A DNA stretch of 64,000 nt from Cymodocea nodosa. Its lineage: Eukaryota; Streptophyta; Magnoliopsida; Alismatales; Cymodoceaceae. The DNA is taken from assembly GCA_036874045.1 (NCBI GenBank), contig CM072336.1, positions 5,174,501 to 5,238,500 on the forward strand, read 5' to 3'. Shown here in pieces: positions 11,087 to 23,984 of this stretch (positions within the stretch are counted from its first letter, which is position 1; every line of letters starts with the position of its first letter). The position numbers and the translations under genes are program-made. The notes under the pieces were generated by a model. It did no database searches, was not told the DNA's origin, and worked only from the letters and a program-made list of their open reading frames with translations.

Positions 11087-13048
11087 AAAAGAAAGATTGT
11101 GTAGATTTACATCTCAGATTGTGGCAAATCTCCTAAAGCAAGTGTGAGATTGGTATCTTCAACTTGCACTTTCTGCTAGGTATAGCATGTAAAGTTCATA
11201 ACCAATAGCCATGCCAATCTATTGAATCTGTAATGCATCATTTTCTCACTAAAAACAGGTAATTTACTCAGCCTAACCATGGGTCATGCAACTAATATTA
11301 AACTTCATATGCTGAAAAGTTCTTGAGTGAGAAAATCCAATACAACCCTGGTAAAACATGCTATAATGCTTTCTCCAATAGAATGAACTCCCTAGCTTTC
11401 TACGATGGATTTTTGCTACATAATGGCCTCTATGCCAGTCATGCTCGTTTTGGTTTGGTTGAAGTTGGAGCTAAGCTACTAGCCAAACAAAATCATACCA
11501 TTTTGAATAAAATGAAACCAAACCATTCAAATTTCAATTCTGTTTAGGTCGTGTTTCACTACTTTAAAAAATGTGAAGAACTTTACCACGAAAAACCATA
11601 TCAAGCAATCCAAATAATTACTGTGACTTACAACTCCACAACAATTATATAATAATATTTGTAAGTTGCAATTTTGATACACATGGAATATATAGACAAA
11701 TATCTTAATTTTTTTTTGTTTTTATTGTTGTCTAGCAGCAGTGCTAACATTAAATAAACAGAAAAAAGGAGAAATACATGGCAAGGGAATACCAAAATCA
11801 CTGAAGAAAGAAAAAATGTGATTCCAGGCTAAAAAGGAATATTATGAATCACAAGGTCGCAAAGGTATCACTAGCAACAGAACAATATGTACATTTTCTG
11901 AAAATTAACAATTATAATTATAGTTATATACCTCATTAGTTTAGTTGAATTAGGTTAAATTATACTCCCAACGTGATGCATAACTAAATCCACCAATTTG
12001 ATAAGGCCAAGAACCAAATTGAGCTGTACTTCACTTTGAAACTTGACCAAACCATCAAAAATAGCTTTGGTTTAACCACATCTGTTAGTTTGAATCAGAC
12101 GAAGTGCATTATAAATTAATGTATAATTGATGCATCTCCAACTTTATAAAGTAATGTAGAAAGTTCCATTATTCTTGCTTTTTTTGTATGAACTTTGAAG
12201 TCATTCCACAACATTATTATGAAGCACAGATACAATTCAAGGATAAGGATATGACATGATATAGATTTAGGGATTCACTAAATTTCTAAAATGTAAGATA
12301 CAAAATGGTTAGAATACAACATTAAATAAATAATATTTTTAAATAAAAATATTTAAAAAATTAAAATAATAATGCATTTAAATGACTAAAAGACACATAC
12401 AACATGCGCAACTTAATATTACATGAAAAATATCAAAAGAGTGATATTTAAAATTTAAAATAAATATAAAAATATTCCAAATTGAAATTAAAAGTGATAA
12501 GTTCCTTAATTTTTGTAATACCACCAATTTGATTTCAAACCTTACTCTAAATTATCGATAAAGTTAAAAGTAAAACACCATCCATCAGATTTCACAAACT
12601 TACAATTTGAAAATAAGTACCTTTTTGGAATTGGTGATTGAAATAATTTATTGTTTGTTATTTAAGAACATTAATATTGTCAAACATGATACAACTGCAA
12701 GACAAATCTTACTGCTTATATTTCTAACTGATTCATGACTTTTATCGCATTTATTTTAACCATTTTTTGAAAGCTTATGCTGTTTTCGAGAGGTCTAAAC
12801 CGTGCATTCTTTATTTATTGATCATTTCTTGATTTGGTATCAATAAACAATTATAAGATGTCATGTAATATGTAGTTTGCATGTACTTTTGTAAGTATTA
12901 TTTAATGTAAAACATGAACACAGTCCTATGATATACAAAAATCTTATGATAAAGCCAGTAGCATATAAAAGGCAAACATTGACCATATATGAGAAATATA
13001 TTCTATGAAACGATTTCAATGTATAATTCTGTTGGCAAAATGATTTTA
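11087..13048. other. AT-rich spacer within the relic locus
   Basis: No coding block or clear repeat recognised. It could be an old intron of the pseudogene or an insertion too diverged to identify. Confidence 0.4.
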
Positions 13049-13830
13049 CTAACCATAGATAAAAGCATAGTGCATTAAATATTTGCAAATTTCACAGAAT
13101 GCAAATGATATAGAACCATGTTCGGGAAAAAGAACTAATAATGTGTATAGGCAAAGATATACCATATTCTTTTTGATTGCACGAAACTTCTGTGTCACTA
13201 CTGCTTCACTTGATCCACGGTTGACATCATTTGTAAAGCTTGAAGATGATAGGCCATGCAATCCATCAGCTAACTTCTCAATATGAACATTCCTCTCAAC
13301 AACCTTTTTCCTTTTTGTTCTTCTATAAAAAACAGTAAAAGACCGAACTGGCTTGACCTTTTGTTTATCCTCTTGAACAACATTATAGTGCAAGTGTTCA
13401 GTCTTTGTTTCCTTATCATTTTTTTCCTGAAACCAACGTGCCCACACTGGATATAATCCCAAGAGAGTGACTTTTGGTGAACAAATCAACAAAGCGGGTA
13501 GTTGAACTTTCCGTAGTGTCTGAGTCCACTAAGCAGGTCTCTGGATCCCCTTTGAGGCACTTTTGTCTACAAGATAAATCAGAATTTGTACATGGACAAA
13601 TCTTACCGATTGAATCATATTTCTTTTTAATGTGTAATGCATTGGATTTTCTTTTATTTCTAGATTGTAAAACCAGAACTTTGTGAGATCGAAGTTCCAT
13701 TGGTTCCATATCTGAAGCATCAATTTTTCAATAGTTATTTCCCTTCCAAGATTCTGCAAGTTGCACCTTAGCAGTTGAACGATTTTGATCCATACGTGCA
13801 GAGCATCAACTTTCCCCTTCAGAAATAAAA
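13049..13830 (-). pseudogene. Basic exon-like blocks of the CHR4-like relic
   Basis: Two overlapping minus-strand frames, 13709-13416 and 13492-13049, look like successive pieces of one protein separated by a frameshift near 13460-13490. The first has SHKVLVLQSRNKRKSNALHI, the second RSFTVFYRRTKRKKVVERN. Both carry Lys/Arg-rich tracts like nuclear signals. An upstream in-frame TGA near 13737 interrupts the extension. No named domain was recognised. Confidence 0.4.
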
Positions 13831-13939
13831 AAGGTAATGCATATGCAGAAAGTAGTAACAAGTCTACATTTAAAATTAATATTCTATAACAAGGAATGCT
13901 GATGTTCAAATTTGCAATTTTACCTTGACAGGTGAACAA

Positions 13940-15286
13940 TGAATTTGAAGATAACTTTCAGAGCATTTACCACTAGCCATAGGGATCCCTTCAATATTAT
14001 CTAGACTTTCTATCATAAGTTTTTATAAAACCCATATTGGTGTTTTTTTTCTTAATTATAAACTTTTCGATTAGTTACTTAAGTAGAAAAATAACTTTCA
14101 TTTTTTATGTACTGAATACAAATCTAAGTTGATTTTTTTGATTGTGGTTTCATATATTAATTTTTGTTCAAGCATTCATTTCCAAAGTTTTATTATATGA
14201 CTCGGTACTTCAATAAAATGGTAAATTCAATACATGAGCCTCCTACCAACGGGGCTTAAAGAAGGTTCAATTGTACGCAACCTTACCTCTAATAAATGGA
14301 GATACTATTTCCTAAGATTTAAATGTGACCTCTGGAGCACAATGAAAAAATGTTGTCAGTGCACAAAGTCTTACCCTCAACTTAATACTTTGTTATTTTT
14401 TTGAGCAGTAAGCAGGCGATCTTTAAAACAAAAAAGAGTACAAAGAAGCTTATAAGGAAGATAAGCACGCAACACAACAAACACATGCATGCACCGACCT
14501 GACACAGAAACCAAAACAGAATAACTAATTATTAAAATTCTAGATGTCACCCGTATTCTTAAATATATTTATCTAAGTGTTCTTTTCATTTAACATCTTC
14601 ACTATATTAAAAAAATTAGTTAATCACCAAAACCCCACCTTACCAATGCATTTCCAAACCTAAAAAAGAATATTATACCTCCCAATAGTTTTTTCACATT
14701 TCATTTTCGTAATGGATATTGTTGCCTCTTTGATCAAAGTAATAGAAATAATTGCCATGGCCAAAAGTGCAAATGAAGTGTAAAGCATTGTGGGTTTTCG
14801 TAATGCATTTTTTGATTGGAGGACAACTAGTAGAATGGCAAAATGAGATTCTAAAAGCATGGTCGATCTATAACTTACCCTAAGAGATTCTTTATTCCTT
14901 TGAATGGAAAAGTGATATTTCAATTTCTATAATTAATCTCTATATGGCTCAAAGTGTCCTTCAAGATTTCACCCTTTCAGTAGCCATTCATCTCTAGAGA
15001 AAGCACCACACGTGAAACAGAATGGATGATTGATGACAAATTTGAAACGGAAAAACATGCAATGGAAATAAAACCCAACATTGCAAGATGAATCATAGGT
15101 AGCAAATAGCAGTAACATATTGTAAATTGCAAAATAGAACCCAGAGTAAACCATTAGAATAACAAAATCAACCCATATACGTGTTAATTATATAGAAATT
15201 TGTTGACACTAGTGCCATTGAATTCTTAAGGTATGAAAAGGAAAAAAAAAGGTCAACCTGAAGTCATACCAAATAATTAATTTTAA
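13940..15286. other. AT-rich spacer, nothing recognised
   Basis: Sequence between exon-like blocks of the relic. Short frames at 14660-14923 and 14969-15154 (minus) have no recognisable domain. Confidence 0.4.
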
Positions 15287-15430
15287 ACTTCTCACTTGAA
15301 GTAGCTAATTCAGCTGTTTGATTAATTGTTGATATCTCCCTCTTTTGAGCATGGTCAGGTTGAGAATATCACTTTCGCTTGTATGTCAAGAACACCTTGT
15401 TTGTCATCTTACTTCTGGATAGTCTTTCTC
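15287..15430 (-). pseudogene. N-terminal exon-like block with nonsense codon
   Basis: The minus strand reads MTNKVFLTYKRK, then TGA, then YSQPDHAQKREISTINQTAE and on to a donor-like TTG|GTATGA near 15287. The TGA falls where an Arg codon (CGA) would continue the basic run, so a single C-to-T change explains it. It is probably the first preserved exon of the relic, by position and similar basic composition. Confidence 0.4.
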
Positions 15431-16544
15431 CTTCAACATACACTTATAATGGTAGAATGAACCCTTGAAAGAAGCATGCATGCAAAACCAAAAGGCAAGA
15501 TTAAGCTCATATAAGCAAATCATATGATAGAAATGTGTCCAAAATGGTGCTTGAAAATTATGCAATGAGAATTGAAAACAAATAGTAAGAAAGAATGTAA
15601 ACTGATACAGCTCCCCTAAATAAAAGAAGAAATGAAACCATTAAAAAGAATCCAATCAAGCCCACATGGCTGAGCCACATAGGCAAGCTCACAGAAGAAA
15701 CATCACTTGAGTTTTAATTGAATATTTCTATTTTGCAGACTAGAGAGTGAAGATCATGTTACTCTTAGTTGTGTACTTGTTCTTAATTTTCTACTTTTAG
15801 ATATATCTCTTTGCTAGTATTTTTAGATTAATAATATTAAAAGAAACATTATATCCACCTTAAAAATGACCTTTCATGGCATACTCAAATTTGGAACTTC
15901 AGATCCAGTAATGAAACTGATCTAGTATCCCCAAGAATATTACTCATAGTTTGTCACAGTTACCATTTGGAAATGGCAAGGCCTCCTTGTGTCTGTGCAT
16001 GACAATGAGAGATCCAGTCACAAGAAAATCACCTATAGGCCTTAACTAACAAGTGAATCCATCAGGTGGCATATAGAAGCAGCCTATAACCATCCTACAA
16101 CATTCATGCAAGAAAGTAATGTCCCAATTACCTCCAAAATGTTGTCAAGAATCTGATCAATTGGCATCTCCCAAGTCCCAAGCAAAGAGAACTACCTTGG
16201 AATGTTCAAAATAAAATATGAGGTCCTGAATACTCATGTTATTAGAAACAGTACTCATATCTGTATCAGTGTCCTCCAATTTTAAAATATTTGAACCCAT
16301 TTTAACACTAATACCTATAGCCACATTTGGGTATGAATAGCTAGAATGATCATTAATTAAAAAAAGTAAAAGCACTTGAATCCACGTGTATCCACCTCAA
16401 TAATCAAAATCATATTCAAACATTGAAACCACCTCTCCAATTCCAAAATCTTCTCTTCATTGATGGCCTTGAAAAAGTAAAACATGTCATGTTTTAATCC
16501 CACTATATGTGTTTAGTGACATGAATCCTTCTTTTTTTATCCCT
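15431..16544. other. Intergenic DNA, nothing recognised
   Basis: Only short frames. A 72-codon minus-strand frame (16157-16375) has no recognisable domain. The stretch around 15900-16200 is less AT-rich than its surroundings but no product can be named. Confidence 0.4.
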
Positions 16545-17440
16545 ATCCAAACAACAACAATCCAAGCTATAATTCCATTAAATGGGGTTGGTCACATGAA
16601 ATTTTTTTCTTTCAAATATTTCTATTTATTGTCAAGTCATTGGTTAAATTACATAAATTTAAATTTTTTCTTACAATTACTAAGTAACTTTAGGCATATC
16701 TCTACTTCTTTTAATTTCTTATACACTAATTAAATCTCTTCTCCTGACTAGTGCATTCTTTAATCTCTTAACAATTTGATCAAATCACCTAAGCTAATTT
16801 TCTCTTCAATAAGTGCAACTCCTACTGTATCCCAATAAAATTATTTTGAAGCTTATCCTTTATCTCGTACTCTATTTATCCCTATCCACCACTAAATTAT
16901 TTTTAGAGCATGTAATTTTAAATTTTGTTCACTATTTTTAATCATACAATTATTGGTCTTCCTCTATCTTTTTTTTAGTTTAACCTAAATTTATTTATTA
17001 CCTTTCATTGCATATGCATCTACAAATATATGGATGTGATAAAACCACTTGAGATGATTTTCTCTATTTAATCCTTAATCGATGCAACACATAATTTACT
17101 TTGAAAGAAACCATCTAACTTGTCTCTTAAAGTATTATCAATCATCCATCTTAACATTCTTATCACAATTACACTTTTTGTATGTTTTGACAACTCCAAC
17201 AATCAATGTCATAAAATAGAACTAGGCAAGCGGACATCTTGTATATTTTCCTTTTAGTTTTAGAAGCCTTCTTTTACCACATAACAAATTAGATGCATTT
17301 ATTCACTTCACCCAACCTACTGCAATTCTATGATAGATCTTTTTCTAATTCCTCAAATGTTGCTTATCATAGATTGTATGTATCTATACTTATCACTTTT
17401 AGGAATGTCATAACCATGCAACTTTATACCCTTTTTACAT
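16545..17440 (-). mobile_element. RTE-type LINE, 3' part (degenerate)
   Basis: On the plus strand it opens with CAAACAACAACAATCCAAGC and then GGGGTTGGTCACATG, the reverse complement of the typical plant RTE 3' end. Read on the minus strand, the interior has MLRWMIDNTLRDKL, matching the conserved segment downstream of the reverse transcriptase in plant RTE proteins. Many stops and frameshifts are present, and the reverse transcriptase itself is missing. Confidence 0.7.
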
Positions 17441-18353
17441 CTAATGCTGGTATTTTAGGAAGTGAACGATAAAAAACAGATGAAATAAAAATATCATATA
17501 GATATCTTAACAATGGATCATTGAAAATGGGTACCTTTATTATTCATGCTCTTGCTTCACTGAACACAAGAAGTAATGATGATGCCCCAAGAGTCTTTCC
17601 GGGGGGGTGTGGTTTGTGTAGGTGGGTTCATAAACAGAACTGAGTAGGATATCAATATATTTAAAACAATGAAACTCTTCTTGTCTAAACTACTTCCCAA
17701 CCTTGAAGATGTTCCTAGAAGTACCACAAGTTATAAGGCTTCAAAAATGCCCATAGATTTTACCCTTATATTAAAGCGTAGGAAATTCAATTCAAAAAAA
17801 GTTGTTTGTGCTTTTCAACGGATCTCAAAACAGAGTAGACAATATTGCCATCGTAATTGTGAATTTGAAAGCCAATCAAATATTGAACTCCAAAATATAA
17901 TAGAATTTAAATAACATTACAAGTTCTTGAAATGAATTACGATAATTGTCCATGCCATGTAGAAATTATGGTATTTGAAAGATAAGAGCAAGGCAAGCAC
18001 ATAACAATCGAAATCAAGAACCTTAAAATTCTAGGAGGAAGAGCCATGAGCAAATGCACAAAGAAAAAATTACCAAATTTCATCGAAAGGTTTATTTAAA
18101 TGCAATCACCCAAACAAGAATTCCATCGTTAACATAAGAAAACTAAATTTAGTGTTAAAAGAATTAATGGAGTACAATGCAACCTAACTACTTTAATGAA
18201 TAGACGAAAAGCAGGTTATAACTGATGAATAACATAATATACCATAAAACGATAATATCAATTTAGCCTTCAAACTACCTACACTGAATAAGAGGCGTGG
18301 GTGGTGATAGACATCAGTGGGTGAGTAGCAATGAGTTTAGCGAGAACGTTATT
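17441..18353. other. Intergenic DNA between LINE tail and gypsy element
   Basis: No coding region recognised. A G-run occurs at 17601-17607. A frame at 17669-17914 has no recognisable domain. Confidence 0.4.
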
Positions 18354-19251
18354 TGTAAGATCTTAACTAAAAGCGCAACAATCGTCACATTAATATAAAA
18401 TGGAAAGATTCACTTATGAAATTATTAAAAGGTGTGAATATAACTCCTTAATATTAACGTAAGGTAGGTATTTATAAAAAAATATAAAATATATATCTAT
18501 ACATGTACAATATTCGTAAAACATTTTTATAAAATTTCAAAGCAATGCAACCATATATATATATCCACCAATATCAGATTTAACATTAAATATAATTAAT
18601 ATATATATCTGTCATACTCGACTGACGTCATTATTGGATATCACGAGGGAGGCCTAAAACTACGAGAAAACTAATAATGAACTAAACGTCTAATAAGCAA
18701 TCTACTATATAATCAATGTATTAATTAAATAACATACAAAAATGAACTTGCATAATTAATAAAATGTTTTTTATACAATGTGATCTTAATACATATAATC
18801 TTGGGCTAGCTCATTATAGCTTAGATACTCGCTCAATAGTCTTGATGTGCTACAACCGTCCTAAACGGTAAACCAACTTTAATTACATACCAGTCTTATA
18901 ACGAGGTAATAATTATATACCAACCTTGTGACAAGGTAATAATCACATACCAATATTGTAACTAAGTTTGTAGTAATCACATTAACCATTTGAACAGTAT
19001 CAATAGTCATTTAATCATGCATAACAGTAATGTGATTACATATAATGTCTAATGTATACGCATACATAATAAAAGAAAATACATTTAATTATTATGTAAA
19101 ATAATTTAAAACATTTAACTAATTCATATATAATTTAATTAAACTTTAATTAAATATAATGGAGTACTTACCAATATCTCCAAATTTTCTTCCTTTTTTC
19201 TCCTTCTATTTCTTCTTTCTCTTCCTTCTTCCTTTTCCTCCTCTTCCTCTC

Positions 19252-19307
<56 letters not shown>

Positions 19308-19359
19308 CTTGTTTAATGGTGAAAATAATTTACCATTGAAACTCCCCTTTTATATAAAC
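18354..19359 (-). repeat. LTR of the Tekay-like element (3' LTR)
   Basis: It matches 23985-24966 along its length. Shared blocks include AAATTATTAAAAGGTGTGAA, TAATGTGATTACATATAA and CCAATATCTCCAAATTTTCT, then a long CT repeat and a closing GAAAATAATT-ACC-TTGAAAC. End positions are approximate. Confidence 0.85.
19253..19303. repeat. CT microsatellite inside the LTR
   Basis: A near-perfect (CT)n run of about 50 bp. The paired LTR has a shorter run at the same place (about 24881-24917), so the repeat was in the ancestral LTR and lengths have since diverged. Confidence 0.95.
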
Positions 19360-19439
19360 ATTATTTTCTATCATTTTTAAAATAAGTTGTCATTAAAACT
19401 TAAAATAAACATTATACTTGTTGACTCAAATAAGTAAAA

Positions 19440-19600
19440 ATATTTCTTCTTGACTTCATCTTTAAATTCTCATGTGGCCTCACATTCAGAGTTGTTATAC
19501 CATTGAACTTTGATGTACAGAATTGTCTGATGTCTTAGGATTTACTATTTGACATCAATAATGCGAAGTGAGGTCTTCTTGTAAGTCAAATCCCACTGAA
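19440..19600 (-). pseudogene. Chromodomain-like end of the Tekay-like pol
   Basis: On the minus strand one frame reads IKVQWYNNSECEATWEFKDE and then KKKYFYLFE. This is the chromodomain-type end (VxWxN--EEATWE---M---YP-LF) found after integrase in Tekay/Del chromoviruses. Confidence 0.6.
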
Positions 19601-19899
19601 TAGATATTATTACTAACTCTAGCACATGCGATAGGTATGACACATACTTTTTTAATATTGACGTGTGAAATACATCATGTACCCCTATAAAATCTACTAG
19701 CAAGTCCAATCTATAAGTCATAGGTCCAATTCTCTCTAGAATTTTGAATGATCTAATGTATCAAGGATTCAGCTTGTCTCACACACCAAATCATGTAATA
19801 CCTTTTATAGGAGAGATTTTGAGAAAGACTTCATCTTCTACTTGGAACTTTAAGATCACCTTCTATAATTAATATAGATTTTTTGTCTTCTTTGTGCAA

Positions 19900-20560
19900 T
19901 ATGAAGTCTCTTTCTAATTTGCTAAATTTTTTCATTGATTTCCTACATATATTCTAGTCTAATTTGTCTCCCCTCTCTCATGTCATCCTAACAAATAGAA
20001 GATTTACACTTTTTACTATATAGAACCTCGTATGACATCATCTGAATGTTTGTCTAATAACTATTATTATAGGCAAACTCTATTAATCAAAGATGTCTAT
20101 CATACAAGCTCTCAATATATCTTCGAGCATCTAAATCGCATGCTCAAATTATTTATCTATCTAGGGATGGAAAGTAGTGTTAAACTTCAATTTTGTGTTT
20201 AGAGCCTTGTGCAGACTTGTACAAAATTTAAAGATTAATCTTAGGTCTTGATTTGATATGATCATAATAGGAATGCCATGAAGTCTAACGATTTTCTTAA
20301 CATATAGCTTTAGAATTTTTCTCAAGAACAATGTCACACCAAAAGTTAAGAAATGAATAGACTTCGTTAACTTGTCAATGATTACCTAAATGACATTGTT
20401 GTCTCACATCGTTCTCGACAATCCCATCAGATAATCTATGGTGATATTCTCCCACTTCCGCTTTGGAATAGGCAAAGACTATAACAATTTAGGTGGCCTC
20501 TAATGCTCAATCTTGACTTGCTAACAAGTCAAATAATGAGCTATATATTCAATAATATTT
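19900..20560 (-). pseudogene. Integrase core of the Tekay-like element
   Basis: Minus-strand fragments read KRKWENITIDYLMGLSRT, then IIDKLTKSIHFL, then RLHGIPIMIISNQDLRLIF. These match the integrase core of Ty3/gypsy elements (first catalytic Asp in MDF/IDY, second in SDRD/SNQD). Stops and frame changes break it. Confidence 0.75.
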
Positions 20561-21699
20561 CTTTTCATGTAATTCCATCAAAAATTGACCATTCGAATCT
20601 TTATACCTCTAGGATGCACTATGTATCTTGAGCTATGTATCTCAATAAGAATTATCTGTTGTAACTTTGAATAATCACATGCACATAGTTTGTCAAATAA
20701 TCTCAAGGAACTATCATTAGATACTCAGGAATGGGCAAAGACTATAACAGTTTAGGCAACACTTGATGCTTGATCTTAACTTACTAATAAGTCAAATAGT
20801 GAGCTATATATTTAACAATATCTATTTTTATGTTATTTTACTAGAAATGACACTTTAAATCTTTGTGCCTCCAAGATGCACTGTGTAACTAGAGTTGTGT
20901 ACCTCAACAAGAATCATTTATCACAACTCTAAATCATCATATTATATAGCTTGTCAAATAGTCTTAAGAAACAATCATCATGGATCCTAAAATTGGCATA
21001 GGTGCCCGACTCCACCTCTTGTCAAATCTTTACCGACCTTTGATTTGACATCTAACCTTCTTTAATCTTCTAAAGCAATGTGGTCTCCACATGAATATTG
21101 ACCATCAAGCTCAACTGACCTAGGAGAAAAATCTCAATTCTTTGTTAGTTCAAATCCTTTAAGAGGTATGATTGCTATGTCAATATAGTTGTAATAGACC
21201 CATAAAACTTCTTGCTCAAAGCATCAGCTATTACATTAGTTTTTCCTAAATGATACTAGATAGACAAATCATAATTTTATAATAGTTTTAATTATCTTCT
21301 CTACCTCAAATTCAATTATTTTTGCATAAATATGTACTTGAAATTTTTGTGGTTAGTGCAAATCTTACATTAAGCATTATATAAATAGTGCCTACTTATC
21401 TTGAGGCCAAAAATCATTGCTACTAACTCTAGGTCGTGAGTCGAGTAGTTCTCTTTATGAGACTTTAGTTATCTTGATGTTTATGTTACTATCTGATTCT
21501 ATTGCATGAGCACACATCCTAAACCTTTCAGCAAAGCATCACTATATATGGTGAACCTTTCATCTAATTTTGGAAGTGTCAATATGGAGTCATAATCAAT
21601 CTGGTTTTTAGCTCTTGAAAAGATTGTTTACAGTCTAGAATTCACATAAATTTTACTCTTTTTGGATTAATTGGGTCAAATATTTGATGACTTTGGCAA

Positions 21700-22670
21700 A
21701 CCCCTTGACAAATCTCCTATAATAACCTATGAGACCTAATGTAAACCTTAGTCATTGAGGTTAACTGTCTCTAAGTATTGATGGCCTCAATCTTTTTGAG
21801 GTCTATTGAAATCTCATCACTTGAAATTATGTAACCTAAAAATGTTACATTAACAAGCTAAAATTCATACTTCCTCAACTTGACATAGAATTTATTTTCT
21901 CTCAATAACTATAAGATGATTTTCAAATGACTTTTATGTTCTACTCTATCATTGGAGCAAACCAATATATTATCAACGAATACTACAATAAATTGATCCA
22001 GGTAGGGCTTGAAAATCTTATTCATCAATGCCATAAAAATAATGACATTAGTTAACTTAAACAACATCACAAAAAAGTCATAATAGCCATAGTGAATACA
22101 AAAAACTATATTTGAGATATCCTTAACTTGGATTCTTAGCTAATAGTATTCTAATTGTAGATGAATTTTTTAGAATATATTAGTCCTCTAAAGTTGATTG
22201 AACAAGTTATCTATTTTTAGTAGCGGATACTTGTTCTTTACTGTTACTTTATTTAGTTCATTGTAGTCGACACATAGTCTTATACTGTCATCCTTTTTTT
22301 TAATAAATAATATAGGTGCCCTTCAAGGAGAAATACTAGACTAGATAAATTTCTTCTCTAGTAAATCCTATAGGTAGATTTTAATTACTTCAACTTAGTT
22401 GGCATTATTCTATAAAAAGTCTTTGAGATTGAGCTCATTCTAAGAGTCAACTCAATAGTAAAGTTGATCTTTTGATCAACCAACTCCCTTAGAAGCTCCT
22501 TGAGAAAAACATTAGAGAATTCTCTAACAAAAGGTATATCAACCAAGCAATGTGTAGCTCTATTACTATCTACAACTAAAGCTAGATGACCCAAACATCC
22601 CTTCCATAATAGTTGTTGGATCTTTATTGATATAAATTTTAGGGTAGAAATTCTAGTATTACCAAACAAA
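21700..22670 (-). pseudogene. Reverse transcriptase of the Tekay-like element
   Basis: A frame of 94 codons (22669-22385) holds VREFSNVFLKELLRELVDQK, the protease-RT linker typical of gypsy pol. Beyond it, minus-strand pieces read [20 protein letters not shown] and FVDNILVCS, the RT motifs that hold the catalytic aspartates; the second has DN in place of DD. RNase H remnants continue to about 21000. Many stops are present. Confidence 0.8.
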
Positions 22671-23279
22671 ACTCCTATTTGGGGATCTAGAAGTAAACTT
22701 TCTTTCTTAAGTAGTCTAAGTAGACATGATATGTTGTTAACTAGTTCATCTTCAAGATAATATCAAAGTCTTTCAATGACAATACAAATAAATCTATTAG
22801 AAAATCTCTTTTATCTATACAAATCTAATAGGACCTATAGATCTAACTAATAATCAAGGTACTCCTTACAGAAGTTTCGATTAGGAACTATTCATGAATC
22901 CACTCACCATCCATATCGTACTTGCTCATAAATTTAACAAATATAAAAAGTAGATAGTACTAAGATCTATTAATGCATAAGTCAGAAATGAATAGATCTG
23001 TATAATACATGTTACTACATTAGCACCCTTAGCCTCCTATCGGGCAAGAGTATAAACTTTAGGTCACCTAGATCTTTAACCCTTCTTGCTCTTGTGTCTA
23101 GGTGTTAGACCCTATATCACTACTATTAGCCTAAGTATGTGATGTGTCTTTCTGGCTTTAGTATGGAATATTACTTGTCTTTAATCTCTTCCCTTTGTTT
23201 TTGAAAGTATCCTTCATGAATTACTTTTCAGATTTTTCTAAAAGAATAGATTCCATCTTTTGGGTAGTTGTAATCATAG

Positions 23280-23900
23280 GAGTAGACATCCTAATCTAGT
23301 AAAATCTATCTCTCTGGACTATATCTTAAAAATCTTGTTCTATTGTCAAAGCTAAATCCAATACATCACAATAAGTGATTGCCTTTTGCATTATCACAAC
23401 ATACAATATTTATGGATTTAATCACTAACAAAATTTATATATTTTCCTATCTTCTATGGTGATGGCAAATAACATAAATATGGAGAGTCGTATAAATTTT
23501 TTTTCATATTGCATTACTATCATAGATCTCTACTATTCTTTCAAACTCTCTCCTTTTTTATCTACATACTTAGAGAAAAGTATTATTGAAAGAATTTTTC
23601 TCAAAAGTATAACCATACCCAAGGTGACATTGTCTAGTCTTAGGTCCTCTCCTAAGCTGAACCTCAAAACATATTGGTAGCATACTTCACTTGTTCCTCT
23701 ATACTACATAGGTAGATTCTAAACAACCTTTTTATATGCTGTATCCATTGGTACGTCTCTTGGAGATCACCCTTGTCTCTTGAGAATGAGCGAAGAATTA
23801 ACTTGAGGAATTCTATAACATCGAATTCATCAAGTCACTCACCTGTTTCTCTTCTTACACCTACACTACTAAGGTTCTATCCCACATTAGAAGAACCTTT
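23280..23900 (-). pseudogene. gag remnant of the Tekay-like element
   Basis: Minus-strand fragments such as YVDKKGESLKE, MQYEKKFIRLSIF and DRKIYKF match the order of the retrotransposon gag domain (YxxxFxxL ... F-GL). They are scattered over frames. Confidence 0.6.
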
Positions 23901-23961
23901 ACACTCTATTTTTGTAACCAAAGCACGTTAATCTCTTATTAAACTTTTTAGCCAAATCTCT

Positions 23962-23973
23962 TTCTAATATCAA
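23962..23973 (-). other. Degenerate primer-binding site of the Tekay-like element
   Basis: The minus strand reads TTGATATTAGAA just inside the right-hand LTR. It differs by transitions from the common plant initiator-Met tRNA site TGGTATCAGA. Confidence 0.4.
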
Positions 23974-23984
23974 TTAAATTACCA

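Larger units (their letters stand above)
9060..15430 (-). pseudogene. Multi-exon relic, CHD3/CHR4-like chromatin remodeler
   Basis: Several exon-like blocks on the minus strand share Lys/Arg-rich, Ser/Thr-rich character and are broken by stops and frameshifts: 15430-15287, about 13830-13050, 11086-10718 and 10219-9060. The best-preserved block contains WSDEEFDSLWKRVRRH and NNWSAMKRDPRLYF, followed by a DDLAWRWEMKQ segment. This matches the SANT-like region near the C-terminus of plant CHR4 (a CHD3-type remodeler). Further on, PHCLKEVISVPPPY resembles the conserved LPHWLREAV segment of the same family. No PHD finger, chromodomain or SNF2 ATPase was found, so the enzymatic core is absent. At least two nonsense codons look like C-to-T changes (CGA to TGA, CAG to TAG). 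The family assignment rests on memory of motif order, not a search. Confidence 0.5.

Noticed and set aside
19159..19380. Ser/Leu-rich 73-codon frame
   Set aside because: Translation of the CT microsatellite inside an LTR.
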